59,615 nucleotides of DNA, from positions 1-59,615 of the forward strand of contig DXLO01000014.1 in the NCBI GenBank assembly GCA_019414665.1, in the 5' to 3' direction. Shown here one piece after another: positions 43,848 through 53,319 of the stretch (position 1 is the first letter of the stretch; each line of letters opens with the position of its first letter). Under the pieces are notes generated by a model that worked only from the letters and a program-made list of their open reading frames with translations, had not been told where the DNA came from and searched no databases. The position numbers and the translations under genes were made by a program. Source of the DNA: Bacteroides sp. (GTDB taxonomy: Bacteria > Bacteroidota > Bacteroidia > Bacteroidales > Bacteroidaceae).

Positions 43848-43892
43848 GGATGAAGAATTCAGTCTAAATGTATTAGATAGAATTCTTCATCC
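43848..43892. repeat. 13-bp perfect inverted repeat between lpxC-fabZ and lpxA
   Basis: GGATGAAGAATTC (43848-43860) and GAATTCTTCATCC (43880-43892), 19-base loop, without a T run on either side. A possible mRNA hairpin within the lpx operon, for example a processing or attenuation point. Confidence 0.6.
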
Positions 43893-43909
43893 TTGTTTAT
43901 GTATCGTTT

Positions 43910-45295
43910 TTATTTGTTTTTCACTATTTGTGCCATGAATTCAGCTTCGCAGACAATTTTTTCGCCAACAAAGATATAGCCTTTCATAGTAGAAATTCCT
44001 CGGCGGATAGGTGCCATTAATTCGACACGGAATATTAACGTGTCACCCGGAACAACTTTCTGCCGGAACTTAACATTATCTATTTTCAAGAAGTAAGTAG
44101 AATATTTTTCTGGATCATCCAAAGAGTTCAATACCAGCAATCCTCCGACTTGTGCCATTGCTTCTATTTGAAGCACACCAGGCATGACCGGTTCGTTAGG
44201 GAAATGGCCAACGAAGAACGGTTCGTTGGATGTTACATTTTTTATACCAACGATATGGTTTGCTCCAATGGCGATAACTTTATCTACTAATTGGAATGGA
44301 TAACGGTGAGGAAGTAATTCGCGAATGCGGTTTACATCCATGATTGGTGCTTCGTTGCAATTATATACAGGTGCTTGAATTTCATGCAAACGAATTTCCT
44401 TGCGTATCTGACGGGCAAACTTGTTATTGATTGTATGTCCCGGACGGGTAGCAATGATTCGTCCTTTAATAGGTTTTCCAATTAATGCCAAGTCACCGAT
44501 AATATCAAGAAGCTTATGACGTGCAGGTTCGTTAGGCCATACCAATGGAATATGGTTGATATATCCCAATTGGCTTGCATCCATATGAGGTACTCCCATT
44601 ACATCTGCCAGCTTATCGAAGTTCTCTTGTGTCATTTGCTTTTCGTAAATGACAATTGCATTATCCAGATCGCCTCCTTTGATCAGACCAGCATTAAGCA
44701 ATGGTTCGATTTCTCGAACAAAAACAAAAGTACGTGCCGATGCTACTTCTGCTGGAAAATCTTCCATATTCTCTAAAGTAGCATATTGGTTGGTAAGTAT
44801 TTTTGAGTCGTATGAAATTAGTGTATTGACACTAAATTTATCATCTGGAAGTACGGTAATGGATGAACCGGTAGCTTCATCACGGAACTCAATCTTAGAC
44901 TTGATTATATAAAAATCTTTCGGCGCATTTTGTTCTTCAATGCCAACTCGTTTGATACATTCTACATATGCTTTGGCACTTCCGTCCAGAATTGGGAATT
45001 CCGGACCGTTAACCTGAATCAAGCAATTGTCTATGCCAGCTGCATAAAGTGCGGCCATGGCATGTTCTACGGTACTTACTTTTACCCCGTTTTTCACCAA
45101 GACTGTACCGCGGGTTGTATCAACTACATTTTCAGCTACTGCATCAATGATGGGCTGATCATCTAGATCTATTCGCTGAATTTTATACCCGTGATGTTCT
45201 GGGGCAGGATTGAATGTAACTGTCAGTTTGACTCCTGTGTGAAGCCCTTTGCCATTCAGTGAAAAGCTGCCTTTTAAAGTTTGTTGTTTCAACAT
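43910..45295 (-). CDS. lpxC-fabZ: bifunctional UDP-3-O-acyl-GlcNAc deacetylase / 3-hydroxyacyl-ACP dehydratase
   Basis: 461 aa fusion. LpxC part, residues 1-310: FSLNGKGLHTGVKLTVTFNP at the start, zinc ligands in STVEHAMAALYAAGIDN and ARHKLLDIIGDLALIGK with the GHTINNKFA histidine. FabZ part, about 318-461: LLPHRYPFQLVDKV and HFPNEPVMPGVLQIEAMAQ with the catalytic His and Glu. The fusion links lipid A synthesis and supply of 3-hydroxyacyl chains and is known in Bacteroidetes. Four bases separate it from lpxD. Confidence 0.96.
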   Translation of the reverse strand: MLKQQTLKGSFSLNGKGLHTGVKLTVTFNPAPEHHGYKIQRIDLDDQPIIDAVAENVVDTTRGTVLVKNGVKVSTVEHAMAALYAAGIDNCLIQVNGPEFPILDGSAKAYVECIKRVGIEEQNAPKDFYIIKSKIEFRDEATGSSITVLPDDKFSVNTLISYDSKILTNQYATLENMEDFPAEVASARTFVFVREIEPLLNAGLIKGGDLDNAIVIYEKQMTQENFDKLADVMGVPHMDASQLGYINHIPLVWPNEPARHKLLDIIGDLALIGKPIKGRIIATRPGHTINNKFARQIRKEIRLHEIQAPVYNCNEAPIMDVNRIRELLPHRYPFQLVDKVIAIGANHIVGIKNVTSNEPFFVGHFPNEPVMPGVLQIEAMAQVGGLLVLNSLDDPEKYSTYFLKIDNVKFRQKVVPGDTLIFRVELMAPIRRGISTMKGYIFVGEKIVCEAEFMAQIVKNK

Positions 45296-45299
45296 GGGT

Positions 45300-46340
45300 T
45301 TATTTATTAAGTTGTTTTTTTAGTTCTTCAATTTCCTTTTGTAATCGGTTTAGTTCAGTGTACATCTCTGGGAGTTTCTTGAATATTGCAGATGAGCGAG
45401 CAAATTGCTTCGGTTCAATAGCTGGATATCCCATTAAAGTACTTCCAGATTTTGTGTTACCCGGTATTCCAGACTGTGCTCCAACGTTTACATGGTCACC
45501 TACTTTTATGTGTCCGGCAACTCCAACTTGTCCTCCGAACATACACCATTCTCCTATTTTTGCAGATCCGGCAACTCCAACTTGTGATGCCATCACGGTA
45601 TGGCTGCCGATTTCTACATTATGTGCTAATTGGATTAAATTGTCGAGCTTTGCTCCTTTATGTACAACTGTTGCTCCCATCGTAGCACGGTCTACACATG
45701 TATTAGCTCCAATTTCTACATTATCTTCGATGATAGTGATACCTATTTGGGGGATTTTTTCATAACCTTCAGGTGATGGTGCAAAGCCAAATCCGTCAGC
45801 TCCGATAACCGCCCCGGCATGTATAATGCAATTGTTTCCTACGCGACAGTCATGATATACTGTTACTTGAGGATATAAAATAGAGTTTTCTCCAACTCGG
45901 GCATGTGCTCCAACTGTTACTTGCGGATGTATATAGGTATTATCTCCAATTTCAGCTCCGTCTTCTATACAAGCAAAAGGACCTATATAAACATTCTGGC
46001 CAATTTTTGCACTAGGTGAAATTGAAGCCAATGGATCGATGCCAGTTTTTTTCGGTTTGCTCATTTCATATAAGGTCATCAGCTTTGCCAGACTTTCGTA
46101 GGCATTCTCTACTTTAATCAGAGTTGCTTTTACCTCATGTTCAGGTGTGAAATCTTTATTGACCAATACAATGGACGATTGAGTCTCATATATGAAATGC
46201 GTATATTTAGGATTTGATAAGAAAGATAATGCACCTGGGATACCTTCTTCTATTTTAGCAAAAGTGTGTACAGTGGCATTTTCATCTCCCACAATTGTTC
46301 CTTGGATATATTCTGCAATTTGCTTGGCTGAAAACTCCAT
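45300..46340 (-). CDS. lpxD: UDP-3-O-(3-hydroxyacyl)glucosamine N-acyltransferase
   Basis: 346 aa. N-terminal uridine-binding domain (FSAKQIAEYIQGTIVGDENA), then a hexapeptide-repeat beta-helix (IGQNVYIGPFACIEDGAEIG), the catalytic histidine in LAHNVEIGSHTVMASQVG and a C-terminal helix. Third step of lipid A synthesis. First gene of the lpxD, lpxC-fabZ, lpxA run on the minus strand; the upstream 282 bases contain the pyrF terminator and an AT-rich segment with no clear -7 motif. Confidence 0.96.
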   Translation of the reverse strand: MEFSAKQIAEYIQGTIVGDENATVHTFAKIEEGIPGALSFLSNPKYTHFIYETQSSIVLVNKDFTPEHEVKATLIKVENAYESLAKLMTLYEMSKPKKTGIDPLASISPSAKIGQNVYIGPFACIEDGAEIGDNTYIHPQVTVGAHARVGENSILYPQVTVYHDCRVGNNCIIHAGAVIGADGFGFAPSPEGYEKIPQIGITIIEDNVEIGANTCVDRATMGATVVHKGAKLDNLIQLAHNVEIGSHTVMASQVGVAGSAKIGEWCMFGGQVGVAGHIKVGDHVNVGAQSGIPGNTKSGSTLMGYPAIEPKQFARSSAIFKKLPEMYTELNRLQKEIEELKKQLNK

Positions 46341-46512
46341 AATTGATGTTTTTGTTCTTTTTTTACTTTAATAGTTTGAGTTTTGGAATGTCTTTAAAAC
46401 TACATCCACGTTGTTAATTATGCAAATTACGTATTTTTTTTTTATATATCCGTGTAAAATGTAAATTATTTATCTGTATCCTATCGGAAAAGTGTTCTTT
46501 TTCTCTGATTTA

Positions 46513-46563
46513 TAAAATAAAATACTGCCTTCCATGTATAAAAACGGAAGACAGTATTTTAGA
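46513..46563 (-). terminator. terminator of the prfA-DUF4153-pyrF operon
   Basis: AAAATACTGCCTTCC pairs with GGAAGACAGTATTTT; on the minus strand followed by ATTTTATTTTAT. 60 bases after the pyrF stop. Confidence 0.8.
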
Positions 46564-46622
46564 TTGATTTAACAAATTCTCCTGATTTAGTAGCAGGAAG
46601 TTATTCTTTGGGAAAGATCTTA

Positions 46623-47447
46623 TTATAAGATAGCTTTCAGTAATTCACTCATTTGTTGCTGTACTTTATGAGCCTCTTCTCCTGCTACTTTTGCAAAGTT
46701 TTCAGTTTTATCTGCATAGATAATAGCTCGGCTGGAGTTGACAATCAGACCACATTCTTTGGTCATTCCGTACTTGCATACTTCTTCGAGTGAGCCTCCT
46801 TGTGCACCGATTCCCGGAACCAATAAAAAATGATTAGGAACAATCTTACGAATATCTTCGAACATACGTCCTTGAGTGGCTCCAACAACATACATCATGT
46901 TTTGATCATTAGCCCATTCTTGAGATTTACGAAGAACCTTTTCGAAAAGACGTTCACCTTCCGGATCGGCAGTCAACTGAAAATCGTGTGAACCTTTGTT
47001 GGATGTAAGTGCAAGCAAAATAACCCATTTACCTTCATAAGTGAGGAATGGAGTCACGCTGTCTTCTCCCATGTAAGGAGCTACAGTTACAGAATCAATG
47101 TTAAGCTCTTCGAAGAATGTGCGAGCATACATGGCAGAAGTATTACCTATATCTCCTCGTTTTGCATCAGCAATGATGAACTGGTCAGGATAATTTTTCT
47201 TAATGTATTCTACAGTCTTTTCGAATGCGATCCATCCTTTTACTCCCATACTTTCATAGAAAGCCAGATTGGGTTTATAAGCAATACAGTAAGGAGCTGT
47301 AGCATCAATAATAGCTTTGTTGAAAGAGAAAATAGGATCTTCCTCTTTTAACAGATGTTCTGGTATCTTTTTGATATCAGTGTCCAGTCCTACACACAAA
47401 AAAGATTTTTTGTTTTTAATGTTTTCGAATAATTGCTGTTTGTTCAT
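46623..47447 (-). CDS. pyrF: orotidine-5'-phosphate decarboxylase
   Basis: 274 aa, the longer (type 2) form. LCVGLDTDIKKIPEHLL at the start, the catalytic lysine segment FIIADAKRGDIGNTSAMYA, TVAPYMGEDSVTPFL, and the closing VPGIGAQGGSLEEVCKYG. It makes UMP from OMP. Seventeen bases after the DUF4153 gene and followed by a terminator, so it is the last gene of the operon prfA-DUF4153-pyrF. Confidence 0.96.
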   Translation of the reverse strand: MNKQQLFENIKNKKSFLCVGLDTDIKKIPEHLLKEEDPIFSFNKAIIDATAPYCIAYKPNLAFYESMGVKGWIAFEKTVEYIKKNYPDQFIIADAKRGDIGNTSAMYARTFFEELNIDSVTVAPYMGEDSVTPFLTYEGKWVILLALTSNKGSHDFQLTADPEGERLFEKVLRKSQEWANDQNMMYVVGATQGRMFEDIRKIVPNHFLLVPGIGAQGGSLEEVCKYGMTKECGLIVNSSRAIIYADKTENFAKVAGEEAHKVQQQMSELLKAIL

Positions 47448-47464
47448 ATCTATAGGGTTTTAAA

Positions 47465-49186
47465 TTATTTGCTGAATAAATAACCGTTTATACTCACTTG
47501 TGTATGTTTTTTGTTGTTTTCTGTGGTATTCTCAACCAAAAATTCGGTGAGGTAAAATATTTTTCTATTTGAGTTGCATTTCAATTCAGCCGGAGGCATT
47601 TCTCCATATTTATATTGGTTAAGCTTCTCAAGGGTCTGGTAGCTTATATACACAGTGTCGTTCTCTTGTTGTAACGGTATGGCCAATATTTGTTTTTCGC
47701 ATTCGTCATTAGTTGAAACGTAGTATTGGTTCACGTATTGTAATTTATCATATCCGTCAGGGATGTTTATAAAAGCTTCTGAGGCTGACTTTCCAGAATA
47801 GGAAGTCGTACCTTGAGTCTCTCCTTCATTTTTGAACTCTGTACGGAGCATATATAATGAAACGTTTTCGTCAATCCATTGTGCTATGCTTTCTTTACCA
47901 AACCATTCGTAAAGATAAATAATTTTTTCGTTAATAGATTGTGCTTTTGCAGAAGAAAAATTTTTTAGCCATTGGGTGTACTCTTCATGAGAAAAAGGAA
48001 GTTTTTTCTGTTGAGTATTCTGAATCTCCTTATTAATTTCGTTTTGAATGGTTTTTTGTGTGATACTTGAGTAATTGACCGGTAGAATTGAAGTCAACAG
48101 AAAAATTATAGAAAAAGAAACAGGAATCCAATTGATTCTTTTGGCCTTAATCAAAATCAGAGTTATGCATACAAAGTAGCACCAGACGTTGAGTGTGATT
48201 AAATACAGGCGGTTGATTGTCACTCCATAATCATTAAATCGCCGGATAATGCCTATAGTCATTAAGCAAAGCAGAGGCAATACAAATGCAGGAAGCCAGC
48301 GGGCTATTAATTCATCCATGCGCTTGCCATGTGCCATTCGAGTTGGATATAATCCGAATTCAATGGCAATACATCCAGTCATTAATGCAATGACCAGCCA
48401 TGAAACCCATCCGATCGGAAGTTCCCAACTGGCTAGAATACGTAGCGCATAAATGTAAAGTACAATCAGATATCCTCCCGTAAGAGGAAGGAATAAATAA
48501 TGAATTACATTATTTAAGAATGAATGTAATAAAGGGGATGTGTTATGTTTCTCTTGTCTGGAAGGTAATAGTCCCAGGAATAATAACAGAGGCAAACATA
48601 CATTACATATGATAACGATATATAAATAATATCGGGTATCAATGTCTATGTTGAATAGTTTATGCAATGACAATACCAAAAGACTGATTCCGCAGCTCAT
48701 CACACATCCTATCAAATTGGCTGTAATGCATGATGTAATACTTGATACTGCGAAATTCCAGCTCGGTATATCATTTTTCTCTTTTAGAAAAGAGAGGAAA
48801 AAGATAGAAAGTCCTATGGCCAGCAGTCCTGCTCCATGAGCAATTCCTATTTCAGTGAAAGACTTCTCATAAGAATAGGAGTATAAATAAAATGCATCGG
48901 CTATCAGGAGTGCATGTGCTCCTGTTTGAATAATACTTTTCTTTATCAAACTTTTGATTTCCTCACACCATAAATGCAGGGAAAGAGAAAGTAAGGTTCC
49001 TACCGATAGGTAGTATCCTAGTATCCAGTAAAGTTTCTTGTTCTCTGGCTGATCAGCTGCTACTAAATAACAGAGATAACAGGTTAAAGATAAAATAAAG
49101 AATAAAGTAATGGGAAAACGCTTCAGATTAATCTGGAGCGCCCCATTGAAGGTCTGAATTGTTTTTTGTAACCAGTGCCTTAGCAT
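47465..49186 (-). CDS. DUF4153-family membrane protein
   Basis: 573 aa. About ten to eleven hydrophobic helices in the first 390 residues, then a soluble C-terminal domain of about 180 residues. The helix text (ALLIADAFYLYSYSYEKSF, TANLIGCVMSCGISLLVLSL) agrees with the DUF4153 family of Bacteroidetes, whose function is unknown. It is inserted between prfA (19 bases) and pyrF (17 bases) in one transcription unit; I see no link to either. Confidence 0.85.
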   Translation of the reverse strand: MLRHWLQKTIQTFNGALQINLKRFPITLFFILSLTCYLCYLVAADQPENKKLYWILGYYLSVGTLLSLSLHLWCEEIKSLIKKSIIQTGAHALLIADAFYLYSYSYEKSFTEIGIAHGAGLLAIGLSIFFLSFLKEKNDIPSWNFAVSSITSCITANLIGCVMSCGISLLVLSLHKLFNIDIDTRYYLYIVIICNVCLPLLLFLGLLPSRQEKHNTSPLLHSFLNNVIHYLFLPLTGGYLIVLYIYALRILASWELPIGWVSWLVIALMTGCIAIEFGLYPTRMAHGKRMDELIARWLPAFVLPLLCLMTIGIIRRFNDYGVTINRLYLITLNVWCYFVCITLILIKAKRINWIPVSFSIIFLLTSILPVNYSSITQKTIQNEINKEIQNTQQKKLPFSHEEYTQWLKNFSSAKAQSINEKIIYLYEWFGKESIAQWIDENVSLYMLRTEFKNEGETQGTTSYSGKSASEAFINIPDGYDKLQYVNQYYVSTNDECEKQILAIPLQQENDTVYISYQTLEKLNQYKYGEMPPAELKCNSNRKIFYLTEFLVENTTENNKKHTQVSINGYLFSK

Positions 49187-49205
49187 TTTAGTGAAAAATC
49201 AGCTA

Positions 49206-50315
49206 TTACAACTCACTTTCTTTCAATCGTTCTGCATTCTCTGCAACAATCAGATGGTCGATACAATCTTGGATATCTCCATCCATGAAAGCTGCCAGAT
49301 TGTATATCGTATAATTGATACGGTGATCGGTTATACGTCCTTGTGGATAATTGTATGTGCGGATTTTAGCAGAACGATCTCCTGTGCTGACCATTGTTTT
49401 ACGTTTAGATGCAATGTCGTCGATATACTTTTGATGCTCTTTATCATAGATGAAAGTGCGCAAACGTGATAAGGCACGTTCCTTATTCTTAGGCTGGTCG
49501 CGGGTTTCTGTACACTCGATAAGAATTTCCTCCACTACACCGGTATTAGGATTTTTCCAATTATAGCGCAAGCGAACTCCTGATTCTACCTTGTTTACAT
49601 TCTGACCACCAGCACCGCCGCTTCGGAATGTATCCCATTTTATTTCGCCTTCATTGATTTCTACATCGAACGGTTCTGCTTCGGGTAGTACAGCTACAGA
49701 AGCGGCTGATGTATGAACACGTCCCTGAGTTTCAGTAGCCGGTACACGCTGTACACGATGTACTCCTGACTCATATTTAAGAGTTCCGTAAACTTTATCT
49801 CCTGTTACCGAACAAATAATTTCCTTAAAACCTCCGGCAGCTCCTTCGTTTGCACTAGATACTTCCAGTTTCCAGCCTTTCGATTCACAATATTTTGAGT
49901 ACATACGGAATAAGTCCCCTGCGAAAATAGCGGCTTCATCTCCTCCTGTACCACCTCGTATTTCCAGAATAGCATTGCGATCATCTTGCGGATCAGCAGG
50001 AACCAGCAGAAGCTTAATCTCTTCTTCCAGTTGTGGAAGACGAGCTTCGCAAGCAGCTGCTTCTTCGCGAGCCATTTCTTTCATTTCAGGATCGTTCTCT
50101 GCCATCATCATTTTAGCCTCTTCCAATCCGTTGAGGCACTGCAGATACTCCTTGCGTGCCTGCATAAGATCTCCCAGTTCTTTATATTCTTTCGTCAGCT
50201 TTACATATCGTTTCTGGTCAGATATAACGTTCGGGTCGGTAATCAGGGTTGATACCTCTTCGAAGCGAGCTACTAATCCATCCAATTTTTCTAATATGGT
50301 ATTGTTTTCTGCCAT
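49206..50315 (-). CDS. prfA: peptide chain release factor 1
   Basis: 369 aa. RF1 features: VHRVQRVPATETQGRVHTS with the PAT codon-recognition tripeptide, and the GGQ loop in FRSGGAGGQNVNKVESGVR that triggers peptide release. It reads UAA and UAG. Usual length. First gene of the prfA-DUF4153-pyrF unit; 185 bases downstream of purM with a large inverted repeat between. Confidence 0.97.
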   Translation of the reverse strand: MAENNTILEKLDGLVARFEEVSTLITDPNVISDQKRYVKLTKEYKELGDLMQARKEYLQCLNGLEEAKMMMAENDPEMKEMAREEAAACEARLPQLEEEIKLLLVPADPQDDRNAILEIRGGTGGDEAAIFAGDLFRMYSKYCESKGWKLEVSSANEGAAGGFKEIICSVTGDKVYGTLKYESGVHRVQRVPATETQGRVHTSAASVAVLPEAEPFDVEINEGEIKWDTFRSGGAGGQNVNKVESGVRLRYNWKNPNTGVVEEILIECTETRDQPKNKERALSRLRTFIYDKEHQKYIDDIASKRKTMVSTGDRSAKIRTYNYPQGRITDHRINYTIYNLAAFMDGDIQDCIDHLIVAENAERLKESEL

Positions 50316-50375
50316 ATTCCAAAGAGTGTTAGTTTATTAATTCTCTAATATATAATGTTGTTATTTTGCAAAACA

Positions 50376-50492
50376 AAAGCTTACCATAGTCTGCCATAAA
50401 ATAATTGTTCCTGAATGAAATAGTCATCGAATAGATATTTTTGTTAAGATGGCTATTGTAGAACTTTATTATTTATGACTATGGTAAGCTTT
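50376..50492. repeat. 117-bp nested inverted repeat between purM and prfA
   Basis: Outer arms AAAGCTTACCATAGTC (50376-50391) and GACTATGGTAAGCTTT (50477-50492) are perfect 16-bp reverse complements. Inside, AATAGTCATC and GATGGCTATT form a second, imperfect stem. On the minus strand it would terminate purM transcripts through AGCTTTTGTTTTG. No coding potential. Confidence 0.7.
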
Positions 50493-50500
50493 CTTATTAG

Positions 50501-51670
50501 TTAGTATTTGAATTCTCCAAATTCACTACGGATAATCAGCTCTTTATGATCGCTTTCTTCAATACGTCCGATTATCTGAGCATCGATGTTGAATGATTTG
50601 CTGATTTCGATAACCTGCTCAGCATGTTCCGGTGACAAATAAACTTCCAGACGGTGTCCCATATTGAATACCTTATACATTTCATCCCAGTCGGTTCCAC
50701 TTTGTTCTTTGATAGTGCGGAACAATGGAGGTACAGGGAAGAGATTGTCTTTGATTACGCGACAATTGTCTCCAACGAAATGCAATACTTTAGTTTGTGC
50801 ACCACCTGAGCAGTGAACCATACCATGAATTTGCGGACGAAGAGCATCCAGCAATTTTTTAACAACAGGCGCATAAGTACGGGTAGGAGAGAGAACCAGC
50901 TTTCCTGCATCCAGCGGAGAGCCTTCTACTGCATCTGTCAATTTCAAGTTGCCGCTGTAAACCAATTCTTCTGGAACTGCCTTGTCGTAGCTTTCCGGAT
51001 ACTTCTCTGCAAGGTATTTAGAGAAAACATCATGACGTGCACTTGTCAGGCCATTGCTACCCATACCGCCGTTATATTCTTTTTCATAAGTAGCCTGTCC
51101 GTACGAAGCCAGACCTACGATAACGTCTCCCGGACGGATATTTGCATTGTCAATTACATCAGCACGTTTCATGCGGCATGTCACTGTACTGTCGACAATA
51201 ATAGTACGAACCAAGTCACCAACATCGGCAGTTTCACCTCCTGTTGCATAAACACCTACTCCCATTTCTCTCAATTCGGCAAGCAATTCGTCTGTTCCGT
51301 TGATGATAGCCGAAATCACTTCACCCGGAACCAGCAGTTTATTACGTCCGATAGTTGACGATACCAAGATATTGTCTACAGCTCCGACACACAACAAGTC
51401 GTCGATATTCATAATCAAGGCATCCTGTGCAATTCCTTTCCAAACAGACAAGTCACCAGTTTCTTTCCAGTATAAATAAGCCAAAGACGACTTAGTACCG
51501 GCTCCGTCAGCATGCATGATATTGCAATACTCCGGATCACCACCTAGAATATCAGGAATAATTTTACAAAAAGCCTTAGGGAAAATACCTTTGTCAATGT
51601 TTTTAATGGCGTTATGCACATCTTCTTTCGATGCGGAAACACCGCGCTGCATGTATCGTTGATTGCTCAT
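50501..51670 (-). CDS. purM: phosphoribosylformylglycinamidine cyclo-ligase (AIR synthase)
   Basis: 389 aa, a longer form than in E. coli (345). Signatures: DPEYCNIMHADGAGTKSSLA, ALIMNIDDLLCVGAVDNILV, YATGGETADVGDLVRTIIVD, and HCSGGAQTKVLHFV. It closes the imidazole ring in purine synthesis. The -7 element at 51708-51715 lies 38 bases upstream. Its stop is followed at once by the nested inverted repeat. Confidence 0.94.
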   Translation of the reverse strand: MSNQRYMQRGVSASKEDVHNAIKNIDKGIFPKAFCKIIPDILGGDPEYCNIMHADGAGTKSSLAYLYWKETGDLSVWKGIAQDALIMNIDDLLCVGAVDNILVSSTIGRNKLLVPGEVISAIINGTDELLAELREMGVGVYATGGETADVGDLVRTIIVDSTVTCRMKRADVIDNANIRPGDVIVGLASYGQATYEKEYNGGMGSNGLTSARHDVFSKYLAEKYPESYDKAVPEELVYSGNLKLTDAVEGSPLDAGKLVLSPTRTYAPVVKKLLDALRPQIHGMVHCSGGAQTKVLHFVGDNCRVIKDNLFPVPPLFRTIKEQSGTDWDEMYKVFNMGHRLEVYLSPEHAEQVIEISKSFNIDAQIIGRIEESDHKELIIRSEFGEFKY

Positions 51671-51707
51671 GAGATATTATTTGTTTGTTTTTGTTCAATT
51701 GAATGTG

Positions 51708-51715
51708 CAAAAGTA
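51708..51715 (-). promoter_or_regulatory. -7 element of purM
   Basis: TACTTTTG on the minus strand; no strong -33 element. Confidence 0.4.
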
Positions 51716-51735
51716 CGGATTATTTTGCTTATGTC

Positions 51736-53238
51736 CTATCGTTTTTCTTGTTTTGTTACGTAGCTTGTCGTGAATGGCTGATTCATTTCCAGAGGCTGGC
51801 TTTCATTTCCATACCTGTCTACAGCTGTAACTGCCCAATATATCCGTTCTTGCCATGGAACTTCGGGACAGAAGATATACTGCGTAGAGTCTGTTCTTAT
51901 TTCAATCAGGTTTGATGCCTGTGTGATATCTATCGGATAAGTATTCGAAGCATATATACGATAATATACCGGAACCGAGGAATTATCGGTAGATGCTTTC
52001 CAGCTTAACTTTACTCCTTTATCCAACGGGATAAAGACGGGATTTGCCGGAACGGAAGGAGCTATGCTGTCTATCCATGTCATAGCAGGAATGGCAGCAG
52101 GTTGTGTGTAGAAATGCTCTTTCAGTTCATCGAACACTCCTTTTGTATTGTCAACCAAAAAACGATTGCGGAAGTAAGCCTGTCCGTCAAGTTTTATATT
52201 ACGCAAAAAAGAGATTTGCCGTACCACTTCATCAAGCCGCCAGTTTTGTTCTTTGGGGTGGAGAAAATAAATACCTAACCCAGGGACAATCCATCGTCCG
52301 TTTTTATTTTCCTGCCAGTCGAGAGCAAACGGATAAAAATGATTTCCCTGAAAATACATCATCGGGAATAAAGCATCGTGTATTCCTTCTTTCAGCCATT
52401 GAAGTGCATCTTGGTAAACGACTTCATAGGCATTCCATCCCCTTGAGGGATAGCGTTTGGTATCGTTGTATTTTCCAACAGGAGAACTGCTTACCTTTAC
52501 CCAGGGCTTTAGCGATTTTGTTTCTGTATAAATACGCCGCACAATGCGGGTGATATTATTTCTGCGCCATTGCTGTAAAGATTCTTTTTTGCCATATTTA
52601 CGATACGTACTCTGGTCGGGAAAGTCTGATGCCCGTTCCGGGTATCGGATATAGTCGAGATGAATACCGTCTATATCGTAGCGGGAAACAATTTCGCGCA
52701 CAATACTTGCAAGATAATTATCTGTTTGAGGGTTTCCCGGGTCCAGATACCATGTCCCTTTATATAGCTTGCAGATGGAGGGCTGTTTTCGTGTTACAGA
52801 TTTTTTACCTAAAAGCTTAACCTGTCGGGTATTTCCTATAGGGATGGTTACAATCCATGCATGCAGTTCCATACCTCTGCGGTGACATTCTTCTATGGCA
52901 AATTTCAGTGGATCGTAGTTGGGGGTTCCTCCTTCGTGTCCGGTTAAGGATTCTGTAAACTGTTCTATGGCAGATGGATAAATGACATCTCCACGCAAAC
53001 GGGTCTGAAACAATACGGTGTTGAAGTTTGCACGTTTCAGTGCATCGAGTGTCTTACATAATTCTTGTTTCTGAAGTTCGATAGTTTTGGCTGATGTTGC
53101 TTTATGCGAAGGCCAGTCCAGTCCGCCCAATGTGGTGAGCCAGGTTGCCCGTATTTCATATTTGGGTTGAGCATATCCGGACAGGGGAATAATGAACCCC
53201 AAAATAACAATGTAAATGGTTATAAGTCTGTTGTACAT
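51736..53238 (-). CDS. family 10-like glycosyl hydrolase (GHL10/DUF187)
   Basis: 500 aa. Signal peptide at residues 1-23 (GFIIPLSGYAQ). GHL10 core: YEIRATWLTTLGGLDWPSHK, NFNTVLFQTRLRGDVIYPSA, PLKFAIEECHRRGMELHAWI, IDGIHLDYIRYP, and PWVKVSSSPVGKYNDTKRYP. The last 100 residues form a fibronectin-III-like domain (PVFIPLDKGVKLSWKASTDN). Secreted; substrate unknown. Divergent from the cstA-like gene, with back-to-back promoters between. Confidence 0.9.
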   Translation of the reverse strand: MYNRLITIYIVILGFIIPLSGYAQPKYEIRATWLTTLGGLDWPSHKATSAKTIELQKQELCKTLDALKRANFNTVLFQTRLRGDVIYPSAIEQFTESLTGHEGGTPNYDPLKFAIEECHRRGMELHAWIVTIPIGNTRQVKLLGKKSVTRKQPSICKLYKGTWYLDPGNPQTDNYLASIVREIVSRYDIDGIHLDYIRYPERASDFPDQSTYRKYGKKESLQQWRRNNITRIVRRIYTETKSLKPWVKVSSSPVGKYNDTKRYPSRGWNAYEVVYQDALQWLKEGIHDALFPMMYFQGNHFYPFALDWQENKNGRWIVPGLGIYFLHPKEQNWRLDEVVRQISFLRNIKLDGQAYFRNRFLVDNTKGVFDELKEHFYTQPAAIPAMTWIDSIAPSVPANPVFIPLDKGVKLSWKASTDNSSVPVYYRIYASNTYPIDITQASNLIEIRTDSTQYIFCPEVPWQERIYWAVTAVDRYGNESQPLEMNQPFTTSYVTKQEKR

Positions 53239-53258
53239 AATTTCGTTTTTTAGTTTTG

Positions 53259-53266
53259 CAAAGATA
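53259..53266 (-). promoter_or_regulatory. -7 element of the GHL10 gene
   Basis: TATCTTTG on the minus strand, 20 bases before the start at 53238. Confidence 0.45.
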
Positions 53267-53288
53267 GCAATATGTTCTTTTAAATTAT

Positions 53289-53296
53289 TACTTTTG
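53289..53296 (+). promoter_or_regulatory. -7 element of the cstA-like gene
   Basis: TACTTTTG, 23 bases before the start at 53320; back to back with the GHL10 promoter. Confidence 0.45.
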
Positions 53297-53319
53297 CGCT
53301 CACTTAAATACTTTTTATT

